DNA from: Nocardioides speluncae
GTDB taxonomy: Bacteria > Actinomycetota > Actinomycetes > Propionibacteriales > Nocardioidaceae
Length of the DNA stretch: 64,000 bases
Assembly: GCF_003121585.1 (NCBI RefSeq)
Contig: NZ_QEOO01000051.1
Location: 124,001-188,000, forward strand
Direction: 5' to 3'
Part shown: one piece after another, positions 34,126 through 42,532 of the stretch
How the letters are laid out: every line of letters begins with the position of its first letter
How positions within the stretch are numbered: position 1 is the first letter of the stretch
Position numbers and translations under genes: made by a program
The notes under the pieces: model-generated
The model's database searches: none
What the model was told of the DNA's origin: nothing
The model's input: only the letters and a program-made list of their open reading frames with translations

Positions 34126-35444
34126 AGGTCAAGCGAACGGGCTAGGTCAGGGTGTCGTTCTTTGAGCTTTCCCAAGGCAGCGCGGAAGCCCTTGAGATCG
34201 GTTGACTCCAACATGACGGCCTTCAAGGCCACGCCGACCTCGCGAAGGGCCACACCGTCGGCTGATGTTGACTTACTTGATGGCCTGCGACCGCCCGCGG
34301 ATGAGGCCGACTGCCGGTAGGCGGCGTCTGCGCGGACGCACAGGTCGTGGATCGGTCGCTCAAGCATGTTCTTCAAGGTTGCTGGGAGGACGACACTCAT
34401 CTTGGCCACGTTGATCTGGAAGGCCTCGTCCAACTCTGTGTCGAAGTCAACCGCAGCGCGTGCGAGCTTCGTGTGTTCATCGATCCCTCGGAGCCCGTTC
34501 CATCCGCCGTACTGGACCAACCTGTTCGCCCGATAGATGTAGAGACCCTGCTGACGGTTCCACTTCAGTGGCCCAGAGAGACGTTCGAAGCGCTCGGGAG
34601 AGGAGAATTTGTCACGCGGAGGGAGTACGTATCCGCTGAACCTGATGTCGGACGCACCTTCGTCGGTCTCAACCTCAAAGATCTCGACAGGGATGGCTTG
34701 CGTGTGATCCTCAGCCGTCGCGAACGGGTCCCACGCTTCTAGCTTGAGCTGAACTCCCGGTTCGCTGGTGTCGGCGTTCAAATTGTTCACCGAGATTGTG
34801 ACGGGGTCCAGCCCGTGTGTCCCGGCGAGGAAGCGGTGGAAGACCATGGCTAGGTGCTCACCTGTCTTGGTGGCGAGGCTGCTCAACCTACGCCGACCCC
34901 AGCCGGACTCTGCGTAGCGATCCGGAAGGACCCGGTCGAGATTTTCCCAGACGACGACCGTGCCGGGGCCATCACGAAGGATCCGCTTCGCGTGCTCGAT
35001 CGCCTCGCTCTGCTCGTCGACTAAGACACTCCAGGAGTCGTCGCGCTCGATGTAGTCCAAGTCGAGTGTTCGTACATGGAACGTCTGCTGCTTCGGTGCC
35101 TTCCGAGTCACGACAGTGAGTCGGCGGCACTGCGAGAACGAGCCTGTCTTCAGTCCGAGCCCGAATCGCCCGAGCTCGTTGCGCCTGTAGTCCCTGCGAC
35201 TTCCGAAGCGGAGTGCCTCGAGGAGTTCGGTTGGGCCCATCCCGCGGCCGTCGTCCCAGATCAGCACGTAGGAGTTGTTGGGTTCGAAGACGAGCTCGAC
35301 GCCGATGCGGTGCCCACCAGCGGAGATGGAGTTGTCGACCAGGTCGGCGACTGCCGTCTGGAAGTCGTACCCGATGTCACGTAATGAACCTGTCAGCCGG
35401 GCGGCCGACGGCGGGACATCGAAGTAGCTCCTGCGCACGGCCAA
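34122..35444 (-). CDS. Second MORC/GHKL-type ATPase
   Basis: A 440-residue paralogue of the ATPase at 25252. It has N box DLVDNS (34-39), G1 WDDGRGMG (63-70), lid GRFGLGLKT (92-100) and the shared block WNRQQGLYIYRANRLVQYGG with DEHTKLARA. It lacks the long Pro-rich tail of the first copy but ends similarly (ERHPDLARSLDL versus a YPEVARDLGW ending), which supports duplication. It is transcribed towards the methyltransferase, overlapping its end by four bases, and diverges from the Vsr gene. The two ATPases could form a heterodimeric clamp or serve separate nuclease arms. Confidence 0.88.
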   Translation of the reverse strand: MAVRRSYFDVPPSAARLTGSLRDIGYDFQTAVADLVDNSISAGGHRIGVELVFEPNNSYVLIWDDGRGMGPTELLEALRFGSRRDYRRNELGRFGLGLKTGSFSQCRRLTVVTRKAPKQQTFHVRTLDLDYIERDDSWSVLVDEQSEAIEHAKRILRDGPGTVVVWENLDRVLPDRYAESGWGRRRLSSLATKTGEHLAMVFHRFLAGTHGLDPVTISVNNLNADTSEPGVQLKLEAWDPFATAEDHTQAIPVEIFEVETDEGASDIRFSGYVLPPRDKFSSPERFERLSGPLKWNRQQGLYIYRANRLVQYGGWNGLRGIDEHTKLARAAVDFDTELDEAFQINVAKMSVVLPATLKNMLERPIHDLCVRADAAYRQSASSAGGRRPSSKSTSADGVALREVGVALKAVMLESTDLKGFRAALGKLKERHPDLARSLDL

Positions 35445-35538
35445 GACCTAGCACCTCCTGAGGTAGATAATCGCACTGGGGGGGCCGCCTCGACGGCCGA
35501 CACTCCGTGGCCGAGAGCGTACCGAGGAGCACCGACGA

Positions 35539-36000
35539 ATGCGGGATCAAGCGAGTCAGGGGGTGACGCCCGCGACGCGTCGGACGATGCAGGCGAACCG
35601 CGGTCGGGACACCGGGCCCGAGCTGGCGATTCGGTCAATTCTCCACTCGAGGGGCCTGCGGTTCCGCGTCAATCAACCTCTGCCGTTTGATCGTCGGCGT
35701 AGGGCGGATCTCACGTTCTCCCGAGTCGACCTCTATGTCTTCGTCGACGGCTGTTTCTGGCACCGGTGTCCGGAGCACTTCGTCCAGCCAAAGACGCGGA
35801 CCGAGTTCTGGCTGAAAAAGATCAACGGCAACTATCGGCGGGATCTCGACACACGGCAAAGACTCGAGGAGATGGGGGCCACCGTCGTCCGCATCTGGGA
35901 GCACACCGATCCGCGTCAGGCGGCCGACGAGGTGGAGCGGGCATATCGCCAACTGGTGTCCGCAGTCTCGCCCGCTGTGTCAAGCTCGGACCACTGCTGA
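35539..36000 (+). CDS. vsr: Very short patch repair (Vsr)-type endonuclease
   Basis: A 153-residue single-strand nickase of the Vsr family, which cuts at T:G mismatches from deaminated 5-methylcytosine. Key parts are RADLTF with catalytic Asp (D57), VDGCFWHRCPEH (69-80) with active-site and zinc ligands, FWLKKINGNYRRD (90-102) and the end motif VVRIWEH (116-122). Length is typical. ATG 35539 follows GAGGAG (35524-35529). Its presence beside a cytosine-5 methylase is classical. In MORC/Z1 systems a Vsr-like nuclease may also be an effector. Confidence 0.92.
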   Translation: MRDQASQGVTPATRRTMQANRGRDTGPELAIRSILHSRGLRFRVNQPLPFDRRRRADLTFSRVDLYVFVDGCFWHRCPEHFVQPKTRTEFWLKKINGNYRRDLDTRQRLEEMGATVVRIWEHTDPRQAADEVERAYRQLVSAVSPAVSSSDHC

Positions 36001-36018
36001 TGGACAGGGAGGCGTGTC

Positions 36019-36972
36019 GTGGTGATGTCCGGTCCTGGCGCGGTTTCGGCCTGGCTTCTGATGACCGTGGGCGAGAACCGTCAGCACGGTGGCAATGCCG
36101 GCTATGACGACCAAGCGGACGTCTACTACACGTGGGACAGCACCGTTCCGAATCACGCACGGATCAAGGTCGGCGACCCGATCGCAGTCTGGGACAAGGA
36201 GCGCCTCCTAGGTCTCTCGGTCATCGAGGAGATCGTGCGAGAGACCAAGGAGAAGCTCCTCTTCAAGTGTCCCTATTGCGGCAAGGCAGGCATCAAGCAG
36301 CGAGTGGTCAAGTCGCCACGCTTCAAGTGCTACAAGTGCAGTGAGGAGTTCGAGACACCGCACGCCTTGACGGCGACAGTCGTCGAGTACCGATCCCGAC
36401 ACGATGCAGCGTGGACATCATTGGACGGTCTTCTCCCTGGCGATGCCCTGCGCCAGTTGTGCGACGCGCCCAGGAGCCAGCTGAGTATGCGGCAGCTGCG
36501 ATGGGACGACTTCCGGGAGGCTGTCACCCTGCGGGGTGCCGATAGAGCGGTCGACCGAGTAGCGCATCGGGCACCAGGCTTCTTTGTTCCGCAGGGCCAC
36601 CATCTGGAGACGGTGCGAGTCCGTCGAGGACAGCGACAGTTCCGTGAGCACCTATTGGCGGCGCAGGGCGAAGTATGTGCCTTCACCGGCGACACGCCGC
36701 CCCGAGTTCTCGAGGCGGGCCACTTGTATAGCTACGCGGAGCTCGGAGAGCATCATGAGCACGGAGGCCTCCTTCTTCGCCGAGACATCCATCGCCTATT
36801 CGATGACGGCTGGCTGGCGGTAGATCCAGGGACCCTCCGAGTCGACGTTTCGGATTCGTTAGAGGCATATCCGCAGTACGCAACCTTGCATGATCAGACA
36901 CTCCGCACTTGTCTGCGCGATCCTCAAGTCGAGTGGCTCGCGCATCATTGGGCAGAGCACCGCGCTAGCTGA
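36019..36972 (+). CDS. PUA/EVE-like domain-zinc ribbon-HNH endonuclease
   Basis: A 317-residue protein with three parts. Residues 10-75 (AWLLMTVGENRQHGGNAGYD, then a YYTWDSTVPNHARIKVGDPI region) look like a PUA/EVE/ASCH-type base-reading barrel. Next is a zinc ribbon with C84, C87, C104, C107. Last is an HNH nuclease (about 205-275; CAFTGDTPPRVLEAGHL, GLLLRRDIHRLFDDGWL). The nuclease resembles HNH_2 restriction enzymes. GTG 36019 was chosen because AGGGAGG lies 6 bases upstream; ATG 36025 is an alternative. A reader-plus-HNH build suggests modification-dependent cutting, complementing the methylase system; the reader call is by shape of sequence only. Confidence 0.82.
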   Translation: MVMSGPGAVSAWLLMTVGENRQHGGNAGYDDQADVYYTWDSTVPNHARIKVGDPIAVWDKERLLGLSVIEEIVRETKEKLLFKCPYCGKAGIKQRVVKSPRFKCYKCSEEFETPHALTATVVEYRSRHDAAWTSLDGLLPGDALRQLCDAPRSQLSMRQLRWDDFREAVTLRGADRAVDRVAHRAPGFFVPQGHHLETVRVRRGQRQFREHLLAAQGEVCAFTGDTPPRVLEAGHLYSYAELGEHHEHGGLLLRRDIHRLFDDGWLAVDPGTLRVDVSDSLEAYPQYATLHDQTLRTCLRDPQVEWLAHHWAEHRAS

Positions 36973-36988
36973 CTGCGCGTGCATGGAG

Positions 36989-37004
36989 CCTCGTCTGCAC
37001 GAGG
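36989..37004. terminator. Small hairpin between convergent genes
   Basis: CCTCGT (36989-36994) and ACGAGG (36999-37004) form a six-pair stem with a four-base loop, between the HNH gene end (36972) and the convergent GNAT gene end (37067). It is a plausible shared terminator, without a clear T-run. Confidence 0.45.
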
Positions 37005-37066
37005 TCTTGACGCGACGGCACGCCTCACCCAGGCAATCCGGACCAATCCAATCGGTGCTCGAGGGT

Positions 37067-37612
37067 TCAGCCGCCCAGCCCATCGAGCAGCATGGCGTCG
37101 TAGCTCTTCCCAGGAAAGGCCACGGGCTCGATAGCGCCGGCCCGTTCGTAGCCCCACTTGATATAGGCAGCCCGGGCGTTAGTGTTTGCCGGGTTGACGA
37201 GGAGTGTGGCCCTCTCCTCGGCCCGGTCCGCGAGTTGAAGAGCGTGCATCCGCTTGGCGACGCCGTGCCGTCGCCAGGCTGGGCGGACCATCATGTCAAT
37301 GAAGGCGACGGTCCGTCCTGGCCATTCCTTGGTTACGTCGGACGGAATGCCGATCGCTGACTCCCACCAGGATTCGCCGATCTGATGCCCGTAGATTGCG
37401 CCGACTGGTGCCCCGTCGTGCGATGCAACGACGAGCCGGAATCCGGGGGCGGAGGTTCGGCGGGCCCAGGCTTGGGTCAGCCAACCGACACCTTGCTCCA
37501 TCTCAGCGGGTGGCTTCTCGAAGGCCGCCCGGTACAGATCGACGACGACCTCCAGTTGCTCGATTGCCGTCGTCGGCCCGTGGACCGTGAAGACAAGGTC
37601 ATCGACATTCAT
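37067..37612 (-). CDS. GNAT-family N-acetyltransferase
   Basis: A 181-residue acetyltransferase with the acetyl-CoA loop RPAWRRHGVAKRMH (about residues 110-123) preceded by the beta strand VAFIDMMV, and the late NTNARAAYIKWGYERAG motif. The acceptor is unknown. Its start overlaps the stop of the XRE/TPR regulator (ATGA), so the pair is one transcript. A role in self-protection or modification for the adjacent lanthipeptide cluster is possible but not shown. Confidence 0.85.
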   Translation of the reverse strand: MNVDDLVFTVHGPTTAIEQLEVVVDLYRAAFEKPPAEMEQGVGWLTQAWARRTSAPGFRLVVASHDGAPVGAIYGHQIGESWWESAIGIPSDVTKEWPGRTVAFIDMMVRPAWRRHGVAKRMHALQLADRAEERATLLVNPANTNARAAYIKWGYERAGAIEPVAFPGKSYDAMLLDGLGG

Positions 37613-38895
37613 GAGGCAAACAGGATTCGGTGAGCGGTCAACGCGAAGTCCTTTGCGGGTTGATAGTCATGTCGAGCTAGCGAGGTTGCGGTCGACTTGA
37701 GTTCGTTGCGGATTCGTCCCGAGCCGTGCAGCGCGGTGTGACGAAGGATCCCGGTGCCGAGCGCGATGGCCTCGTCGAGGTTGCCAGCGCGAGCGAGTTC
37801 GTAAGCGAGGTACACGTCGTAGATCGCGCGGTTCCGTGGGGAGGTGTCGTCCGTAACGAGCTTGGCGGCCGTGCGGGCCGCTTCCTGGGATGTGCGCGGA
37901 CTCTCCAGGAGACGACCACATCGCATCTCGTGGCTCGCGATGTCGCTTGGACCCCAGAAGATCAGCCACTCAGGCCGGTCGTAGGCCGCTTCTCGGTCCA
38001 TGAGCAGGCGAGCTCGTCGCAGTGCGCGGATCGAGTTCGCTTGATCACCGACACTGGCGTGACCTATGGCCTCGCGCGCCGCCGCGAAGGACATCATGGC
38101 CGGAGACCCGAGGTTGGCCCCAACCTTGGCGGCGGCTTGCGCGAGTGCGATGCCGTCACGGCCATTGCCTTGGTCGGACGCATCTTTCGACATCGCGGCC
38201 AAGGCCCGATGGCGCGCCTCTTCGGCCCCGGGTCCCAGTTCGTGGAGGCGGAGGGTCTCCAGCCACCACCGGCGCGCTTCCTCTGATCGGCCGGCATCGT
38301 AAGCGCGCCAGCCTGCCTTGACGGCGGAGGCGGAGGCGACGCCGCGGAGTTCTCGGCCTGTGGCCGTGCTGTAGCTGGCAGAGCCGAGGGCGTCGATCAG
38401 TCGCTTGGCGATGGACGTGGTCAGCTCGTAGACCGCCCCGCCGCCATGGGTTGCTTCTAACTGGTCGAGTCGGGCGAGAGTTGCCCAACTCTGCCGAACG
38501 GTCGAGGCACCGATGCGTGTTCCGCTGGCCAGGTCGGAGAGCGGCGGCGGCAGCATGGCGAGAGCGGCGACCGTTGTCACGCTCTCCAGGAACCTTCGCC
38601 GATCCATATCGTCAACGCTAGACGGCTTGGATCCAGCCGCAAGGTCACTGAATATGGACCGGGGGATGCCTAGCGCGCCGGCCAGATCTGTCAGCACTGC
38701 GGGGTCACGGTTGAGTCCCTTCTCAACCCGGGAGATCGTCGGCTGGGACCATCCCGAGTGCCTCGCGAGTTCGACCTGCTTAACGCCGAGCCTCCTGCGT
38801 ACGACCCTAACGACGGCGCCCGTGTCGCCAGATGCGACAGCGCGCTGACCCTCAGCGCTTGTCAGCGCGGCAAGCACGTCGTCGGTGGCGTCCAC
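37609..38895 (-). CDS. XRE-family regulator with TPR-like sensor region
   Basis: A 428-residue protein (from GTG 38895) with an N-terminal XRE helix-turn-helix (VRRRLGVKQVELARHSGWSQ, then TISRVEKG). A DRRRFLESVTTVAAL segment follows, then a long helical-repeat region (residues about 130-428) like actinobacterial regulators that sense peptides or small signals. The frame is open up to 39003, but the palindrome at 38939-38955 lies there, so the real start is downstream: GTG 38895 after a GGGGAG site, or an ATG near 38916. It is divergent from the lanthipeptide operon and likely regulates it. Confidence 0.82.
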   Translation of the reverse strand: MDATDDVLAALTSAEGQRAVASGDTGAVVRVVRRRLGVKQVELARHSGWSQPTISRVEKGLNRDPAVLTDLAGALGIPRSIFSDLAAGSKPSSVDDMDRRRFLESVTTVAALAMLPPPLSDLASGTRIGASTVRQSWATLARLDQLEATHGGGAVYELTTSIAKRLIDALGSASYSTATGRELRGVASASAVKAGWRAYDAGRSEEARRWWLETLRLHELGPGAEEARHRALAAMSKDASDQGNGRDGIALAQAAAKVGANLGSPAMMSFAAAREAIGHASVGDQANSIRALRRARLLMDREAAYDRPEWLIFWGPSDIASHEMRCGRLLESPRTSQEAARTAAKLVTDDTSPRNRAIYDVYLAYELARAGNLDEAIALGTGILRHTALHGSGRIRNELKSTATSLARHDYQPAKDFALTAHRILFAS

Positions 38896-38938
38896 TCCCC
38901 GAGGGTAACGGCCGGTAGACATTCCGGGCATCGGCTCA

Positions 38939-38955
38939 TATTCAGGAACTGAATA
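38939..38955. promoter_or_regulatory. 17-bp perfect palindrome, probable XRE operator
   Basis: TATTCAG-GAA-CTGAATA is a perfect palindrome in the gap between the XRE/TPR gene and the lanthipeptide genes. It is AT-rich and well placed to control both directions. The surrounding 38896-39252 interval also holds the short ORF at 39030-39191; I see no other gene there. Confidence 0.65.
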
Positions 38956-39029
38956 CGGCCTCCTCGCATCACTGCGGAGCACCAGATTCTGTGGTGGCGC
39001 CAATCACCCATCACCGCGAGGAGGCAAGC

Positions 39030-39191
39030 ATGCCTGTACTGACGGTCCGGCTGACCTGTCGGCCCGTCTCGGTGCTTGCCCTGCCTGTAGGCGCCCACGA
39101 ACCGACGGAGCGCGTGTCGAACCCCGAGAGTCCACGCGCGCTCCGTCGCTCCACCCGTCCACAGACAGGACCGACTGATCTGGCGGGCTGA
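39030..39191 (+). CDS. Short ORF with a strong ribosome site upstream of lanA (53 aa)
   Basis: MPVLTVRLTCRPVSVLALPV starts at ATG 39030, preceded by GAGGAGG about eight bases upstream, which is the best ribosome site in this gap. The 53-residue product has a hydrophobic N-terminal third and a basic Ser/Thr/Pro-rich tail with one Cys; no known domain. It could be a leader ORF controlling the lanthipeptide operon, a second small peptide or a chance ORF. Its location 61 bases before the precursor gene is the main reason to list it. Confidence 0.4.
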   Translation: MPVLTVRLTCRPVSVLALPVGAHEPTERVSNPESPRALRRSTRPQTGPTDLAG

Positions 39192-39252
39192 CGTCTTGAT
39201 GCTCAGGTCGGCAGTCGCCTCATCACTCGCCGAACAGAAGGAGAAGAAGCAA

Positions 39253-39399
39253 ATGGAACCGATGACCGCAACGATCGAGCCGGACTTCGATCTCGACATC
39301 CAGGTGGTGACCGACGCCGAGCTCGAGATGGCGGGCAGATGCGGCACTAACGATGGATGCGCAGCGACCTGCCCGTCGTCGTGCGTGAGCAGGGTCTGA
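39253..39399 (+). CDS. lanA: FxLD-family class I lanthipeptide precursor
   Basis: A 48-residue precursor: leader residues 1-28 with the FDLD motif (12-15), which is the FxLD/FNLD-type box recognised by LanB. The core region from about R29 is RCGTNDGCAATCPSSCVSRV, with four Cys (30, 36, 40, 44) and Thr32, Thr39, Ser42, Ser43, Ser46 available for lanthionine formation. D34-G35 is the only Asp in the core and is the ideal site for isoaspartate formation by the cluster's methyltransferase. AAGGAG (39238-39243) precedes ATG 39253. The leader cleavage point is not certain, and no dedicated protease gene is adjacent. Confidence 0.88.
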   Translation: MEPMTATIEPDFDLDIQVVTDAELEMAGRCGTNDGCAATCPSSCVSRV

Positions 39400-39401
39400 A
39401 G

Positions 39402-39444
39402 CCCTTGTTCGGAACAGGGGCTGGGTCTTCGACGGCCCAGTCCC
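39402..39444 (+). promoter_or_regulatory. Attenuator-like alternative hairpins between lanA and lanB
   Basis: CCCTTGTTC (39402-39410) can pair with GGAACAGGG (39411-39419), while GGGGCTGGG (39417-39425) can pair with CCCAGTCCC (39436-39444). The two structures share bases 39417-39419 and cannot form together. Partial termination here would give more precursor than enzyme mRNA, as is common in lanthipeptide operons. Confidence 0.55.
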
Positions 39445-39472
39445 TGCTACCACCCACCGATTGAGGAAGCCG

Positions 39473-42400
39473 ATGTCTGATCAGAGACCAGAGCCGTTGT
39501 ACCGGCATCTCGGCGTCGGGCTGCTACGGGGCGCGCGGTTGTCTAAGGATGCTGGACCGAGCTGGTGGCCGGACCTGACCGACCCCTTTGAGTGTCGACG
39601 GTGGCTGGCGGAGTTCGGCGCCACCGCCGACATCGCCGGAGCGGTACAGCACGCGAGCCCGAGCCTCGCGAGGCAGATCGAGCGGATCGGTCGTGGGAAT
39701 CCGGTTGCTGAGAAGAATCTGCTTCGGATCGCGCTCTCGTTAGTCCGCTACCACCTTCGCGCAACCGGTCGCTGCACGCCGTTCGGCCTCTTCGCTGGTG
39801 TCGCGGCGGCGGCAGTCGCCGACTCGGCGAAGGTGCGTTGGGGCGACGGTCATCAAGCCATGATCGCCCCCGACGCTGAGTGGCTGCTTGGGGTCGTCCA
39901 GCGCCTTGAGCGCTGCCCAGCGCTTTTGGACCGGCTGGAGGTGGTCTTCAATGACCTCGCGGTACGGCGGGGCGGCCGACTGGAGTGGCCGCGCGGCTCC
40001 GGTCGGGTGACGATCCAGTACACGCCGGCGGTCCGGGCAGTTGGGGAGGCGGCGGCATCGCCCGTGCGCTTCGACGAGCTGGTCGACCACTTGGGCGCAT
40101 TGTTCCCCGGCGCTGACGAGCAAGAGATTCGCGCGATGTTGGCCATCCTGGTCGCGCAGGGCTTCCTCATCACCAACCTCCGCGCACCCATGACGGAAAC
40201 CGATCAACTCGGACACGTCCTCAGCAGGCTGCGCGACGTCAATGCGGAGGCCGTCGCGCCGGTCGCGTCGACCTACCGCACACTTGATCAGATCGCGGCC
40301 GACGTCGCGCGACACAACAACCCAGCGACCGCGCCAACCGAGGCAATACGTATCCGTGAGGTTCTTCCTGACCGGATGGCGCCTCTGTCCGAGGACGGGC
40401 GGACTCCGCTTGCGCTCGATCTGCGGCTGGACTGCGAGGTTCACCTGCCGACAAGCGTGGCCGAGGAAGTCGAACTGGCTGCGACGGCCTTGGCCAGACT
40501 GACCCGCCAGCCGACCGGCGAGGCCGTCTGGCGCGAGTACTTCACGGCCTTCTGCGATCGGTACGGCATCAACGCCTTAGTGCCGTTGTCATGCGTGGTC
40601 CACCCCGAGACTGGTCTCGGACTGCCCGCTACCTACCCCGGCAGTGTCATTCGGTCGCCGGCCGTCCCTGCCTCCGAGCGTGATGCGAAGCTGTTGGCAC
40701 TGGCCTGGCAGGCGCTGGCGGATGGCACCGACGAGGTGGTGCTGACCGACGACACTATCCGCGCGCTCGCCGTCGGCGACCCTGACACCGATCCGACTAC
40801 ACCGCCGCACGTGGAGATGTCCGCCCGGCTCCAGGCGGCCAGCGTCGACGATCTTGAGCGCGGCGACTACCTCATCTTCGTCCAACCGGCCCGCGCGGCC
40901 GGGACGTTGACCTCGCGCCATCAGCATCTGCTTGAAGGGGAGGGGTGGAGAGGCGCATACCGGCAACTTCCGGCCGCGACCGAAGGGGCGTTGCGGGTGC
41001 AGTTGACCTTTCCGCCCAACTTCCCGCGGTCAGAGAACATATGCCGCGTCCCTGCCTACTTGCCTCAGGTGTTGTCACTCGGCGAGCACAGGCATTACGA
41101 CGAGACCACCGTTGCCCCGGGTGACCTCGCGGTCATGGCTACCAACGACAACCTTCACTTGGTGAGCATCTCGCGGCGGCAGGTGATCGAACCTGAGGTC
41201 TTCCATGCCCTCGCGCTGGAGAGCCAGCCACCAGCACTCGCTCGATTCCTTGCCCACATCACGCAGGCCAATCGGGCCAGCTGGCACCGATTCGACTGGG
41301 GACAACAGGCAGCTGACATGCCGTACCTACCACGCGTGCGATACCGCCGCTCGATCCTCGCTCCGTCGCGCTGGCGCCTAACTTCCTCAGACCTCCCGCC
41401 AGACCTGGACGCCGCCGCATGGCAGGTCCACCTGGCGCGATGGCGCGCCCGATGGCGCTGCCCGGAGGGCGTTGAACTGGTCGACGAGGACCGGTCCCTG
41501 CCGCTGACTCTCGGCCAACAGAGCCACGCGGCGATTCTCCAAGCCCACCTGGCACAGCACGGGCACGCCGTACTCCACGAGACGATCACCCCCGATGGAC
41601 TCGGCTGGATCGACGGGCACGCGCACGACCTGGTCCTGCCGCTGGCGTCGACGAGCCGACCAGTCGCCTCACCACTAAGCGGGCGCCAGCCACTGATCAC
41701 CAACAGACGACATGGCCAGATCCCGGGTACGCCGGAGAGCAGGTGGCTGTTCGCCAAGGTATTCACCCATCCAGAGCGGATGGACGAGATCCTTGGCGAC
41801 CATCTCCCCACATTGCTTGACCGACTAGATGAGCCCGATTTCTGGTTCGCCCGCTATCGCAGTGCTCATGAGGCTGACCATCTCCGCCTTCGGCTCCGTG
41901 CTGCTCACGGTCAGGGGCCCCTCCTCATTGCCGCGGTGGGTGAGTGGGTGCAGCACCTACGTGAACACTGTCTCGCGGGACGGCTCGTCATCGACACCTA
42001 CCAACCCGAGACCGGTCGGTACGGCGACGGCCCGGCCATGGTCGCCGCCGAGGGCGTATTCGCCGCAGACTCTCGCGTCGTCGCAGCCCAGCTAGGACAA
42101 CAGTCTGGGCAGCTCATCGATCCGCAAGTCCTGGCCGCGCTCAACGCGGTTGCGACCGTTACCGGTCTCCTCGGCAGCACCCAAGACGCAGTCGACTGGC
42201 TGATCGCCCGCCCTCCGCCCGCCCTGACAGCTCCTGTCGAGCGCGCCCTCGCTGACCAGGTCGTCGACGCAGTGCTCAGGCAGTCGTCGGCGTCACCGAC
42301 CAGCGCCTGGCCGAGGCAAGTGGTCAGTGCCTGGGACAACCGCAGCCGCACCCTCGCCGCCTATCGCGACCACCTTTCCGACGAGGACGTCGACCGAGTG

Positions 42401-42532
42401 TTAGATGCGCTGCTGCACATGCACCACAACCGGGCTCTGGGCATCGACCGTCGCGGAGAAGCCACCTGCCGTGCGTTGGCCAGAAGGGCAGCGCTGGCCA
42501 TGGGTGCGCGACGGGATCGAGGACACCCATGA
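39473..42532 (+). CDS. lanB: Class I lantibiotic dehydratase LanB
   Basis: The 1019-residue full-length LanB dehydrates Ser/Thr of the precursor by glutamyl-tRNA-dependent glutamylation and elimination. The N-terminal lantibiotic dehydratase domain (about 1-740) includes SLVRYHLRATGRCTPFGLFA and LPYLPRVRYRRS-like segments. The C-terminal SpaB_C/thiopeptide-type elimination domain starts near 755 (RWLFAKVFTHPERMDEIL, then DFWFARYRSAHEADHLRLRL). ATG 39473 follows GAGGAAG; TTG 39461 is an upstream alternative. Its stop overlaps the lanC start, so dehydratase and cyclase are coupled. Confidence 0.92.
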   Translation: MSDQRPEPLYRHLGVGLLRGARLSKDAGPSWWPDLTDPFECRRWLAEFGATADIAGAVQHASPSLARQIERIGRGNPVAEKNLLRIALSLVRYHLRATGRCTPFGLFAGVAAAAVADSAKVRWGDGHQAMIAPDAEWLLGVVQRLERCPALLDRLEVVFNDLAVRRGGRLEWPRGSGRVTIQYTPAVRAVGEAAASPVRFDELVDHLGALFPGADEQEIRAMLAILVAQGFLITNLRAPMTETDQLGHVLSRLRDVNAEAVAPVASTYRTLDQIAADVARHNNPATAPTEAIRIREVLPDRMAPLSEDGRTPLALDLRLDCEVHLPTSVAEEVELAATALARLTRQPTGEAVWREYFTAFCDRYGINALVPLSCVVHPETGLGLPATYPGSVIRSPAVPASERDAKLLALAWQALADGTDEVVLTDDTIRALAVGDPDTDPTTPPHVEMSARLQAASVDDLERGDYLIFVQPARAAGTLTSRHQHLLEGEGWRGAYRQLPAATEGALRVQLTFPPNFPRSENICRVPAYLPQVLSLGEHRHYDETTVAPGDLAVMATNDNLHLVSISRRQVIEPEVFHALALESQPPALARFLAHITQANRASWHRFDWGQQAADMPYLPRVRYRRSILAPSRWRLTSSDLPPDLDAAAWQVHLARWRARWRCPEGVELVDEDRSLPLTLGQQSHAAILQAHLAQHGHAVLHETITPDGLGWIDGHAHDLVLPLASTSRPVASPLSGRQPLITNRRHGQIPGTPESRWLFAKVFTHPERMDEILGDHLPTLLDRLDEPDFWFARYRSAHEADHLRLRLRAAHGQGPLLIAAVGEWVQHLREHCLAGRLVIDTYQPETGRYGDGPAMVAAEGVFAADSRVVAAQLGQQSGQLIDPQVLAALNAVATVTGLLGSTQDAVDWLIARPPPALTAPVERALADQVVDAVLRQSSASPTSAWPRQVVSAWDNRSRTLAAYRDHLSDEDVDRVLDALLHMHHNRALGIDRRGEATCRALARRAALAMGARRDRGHP

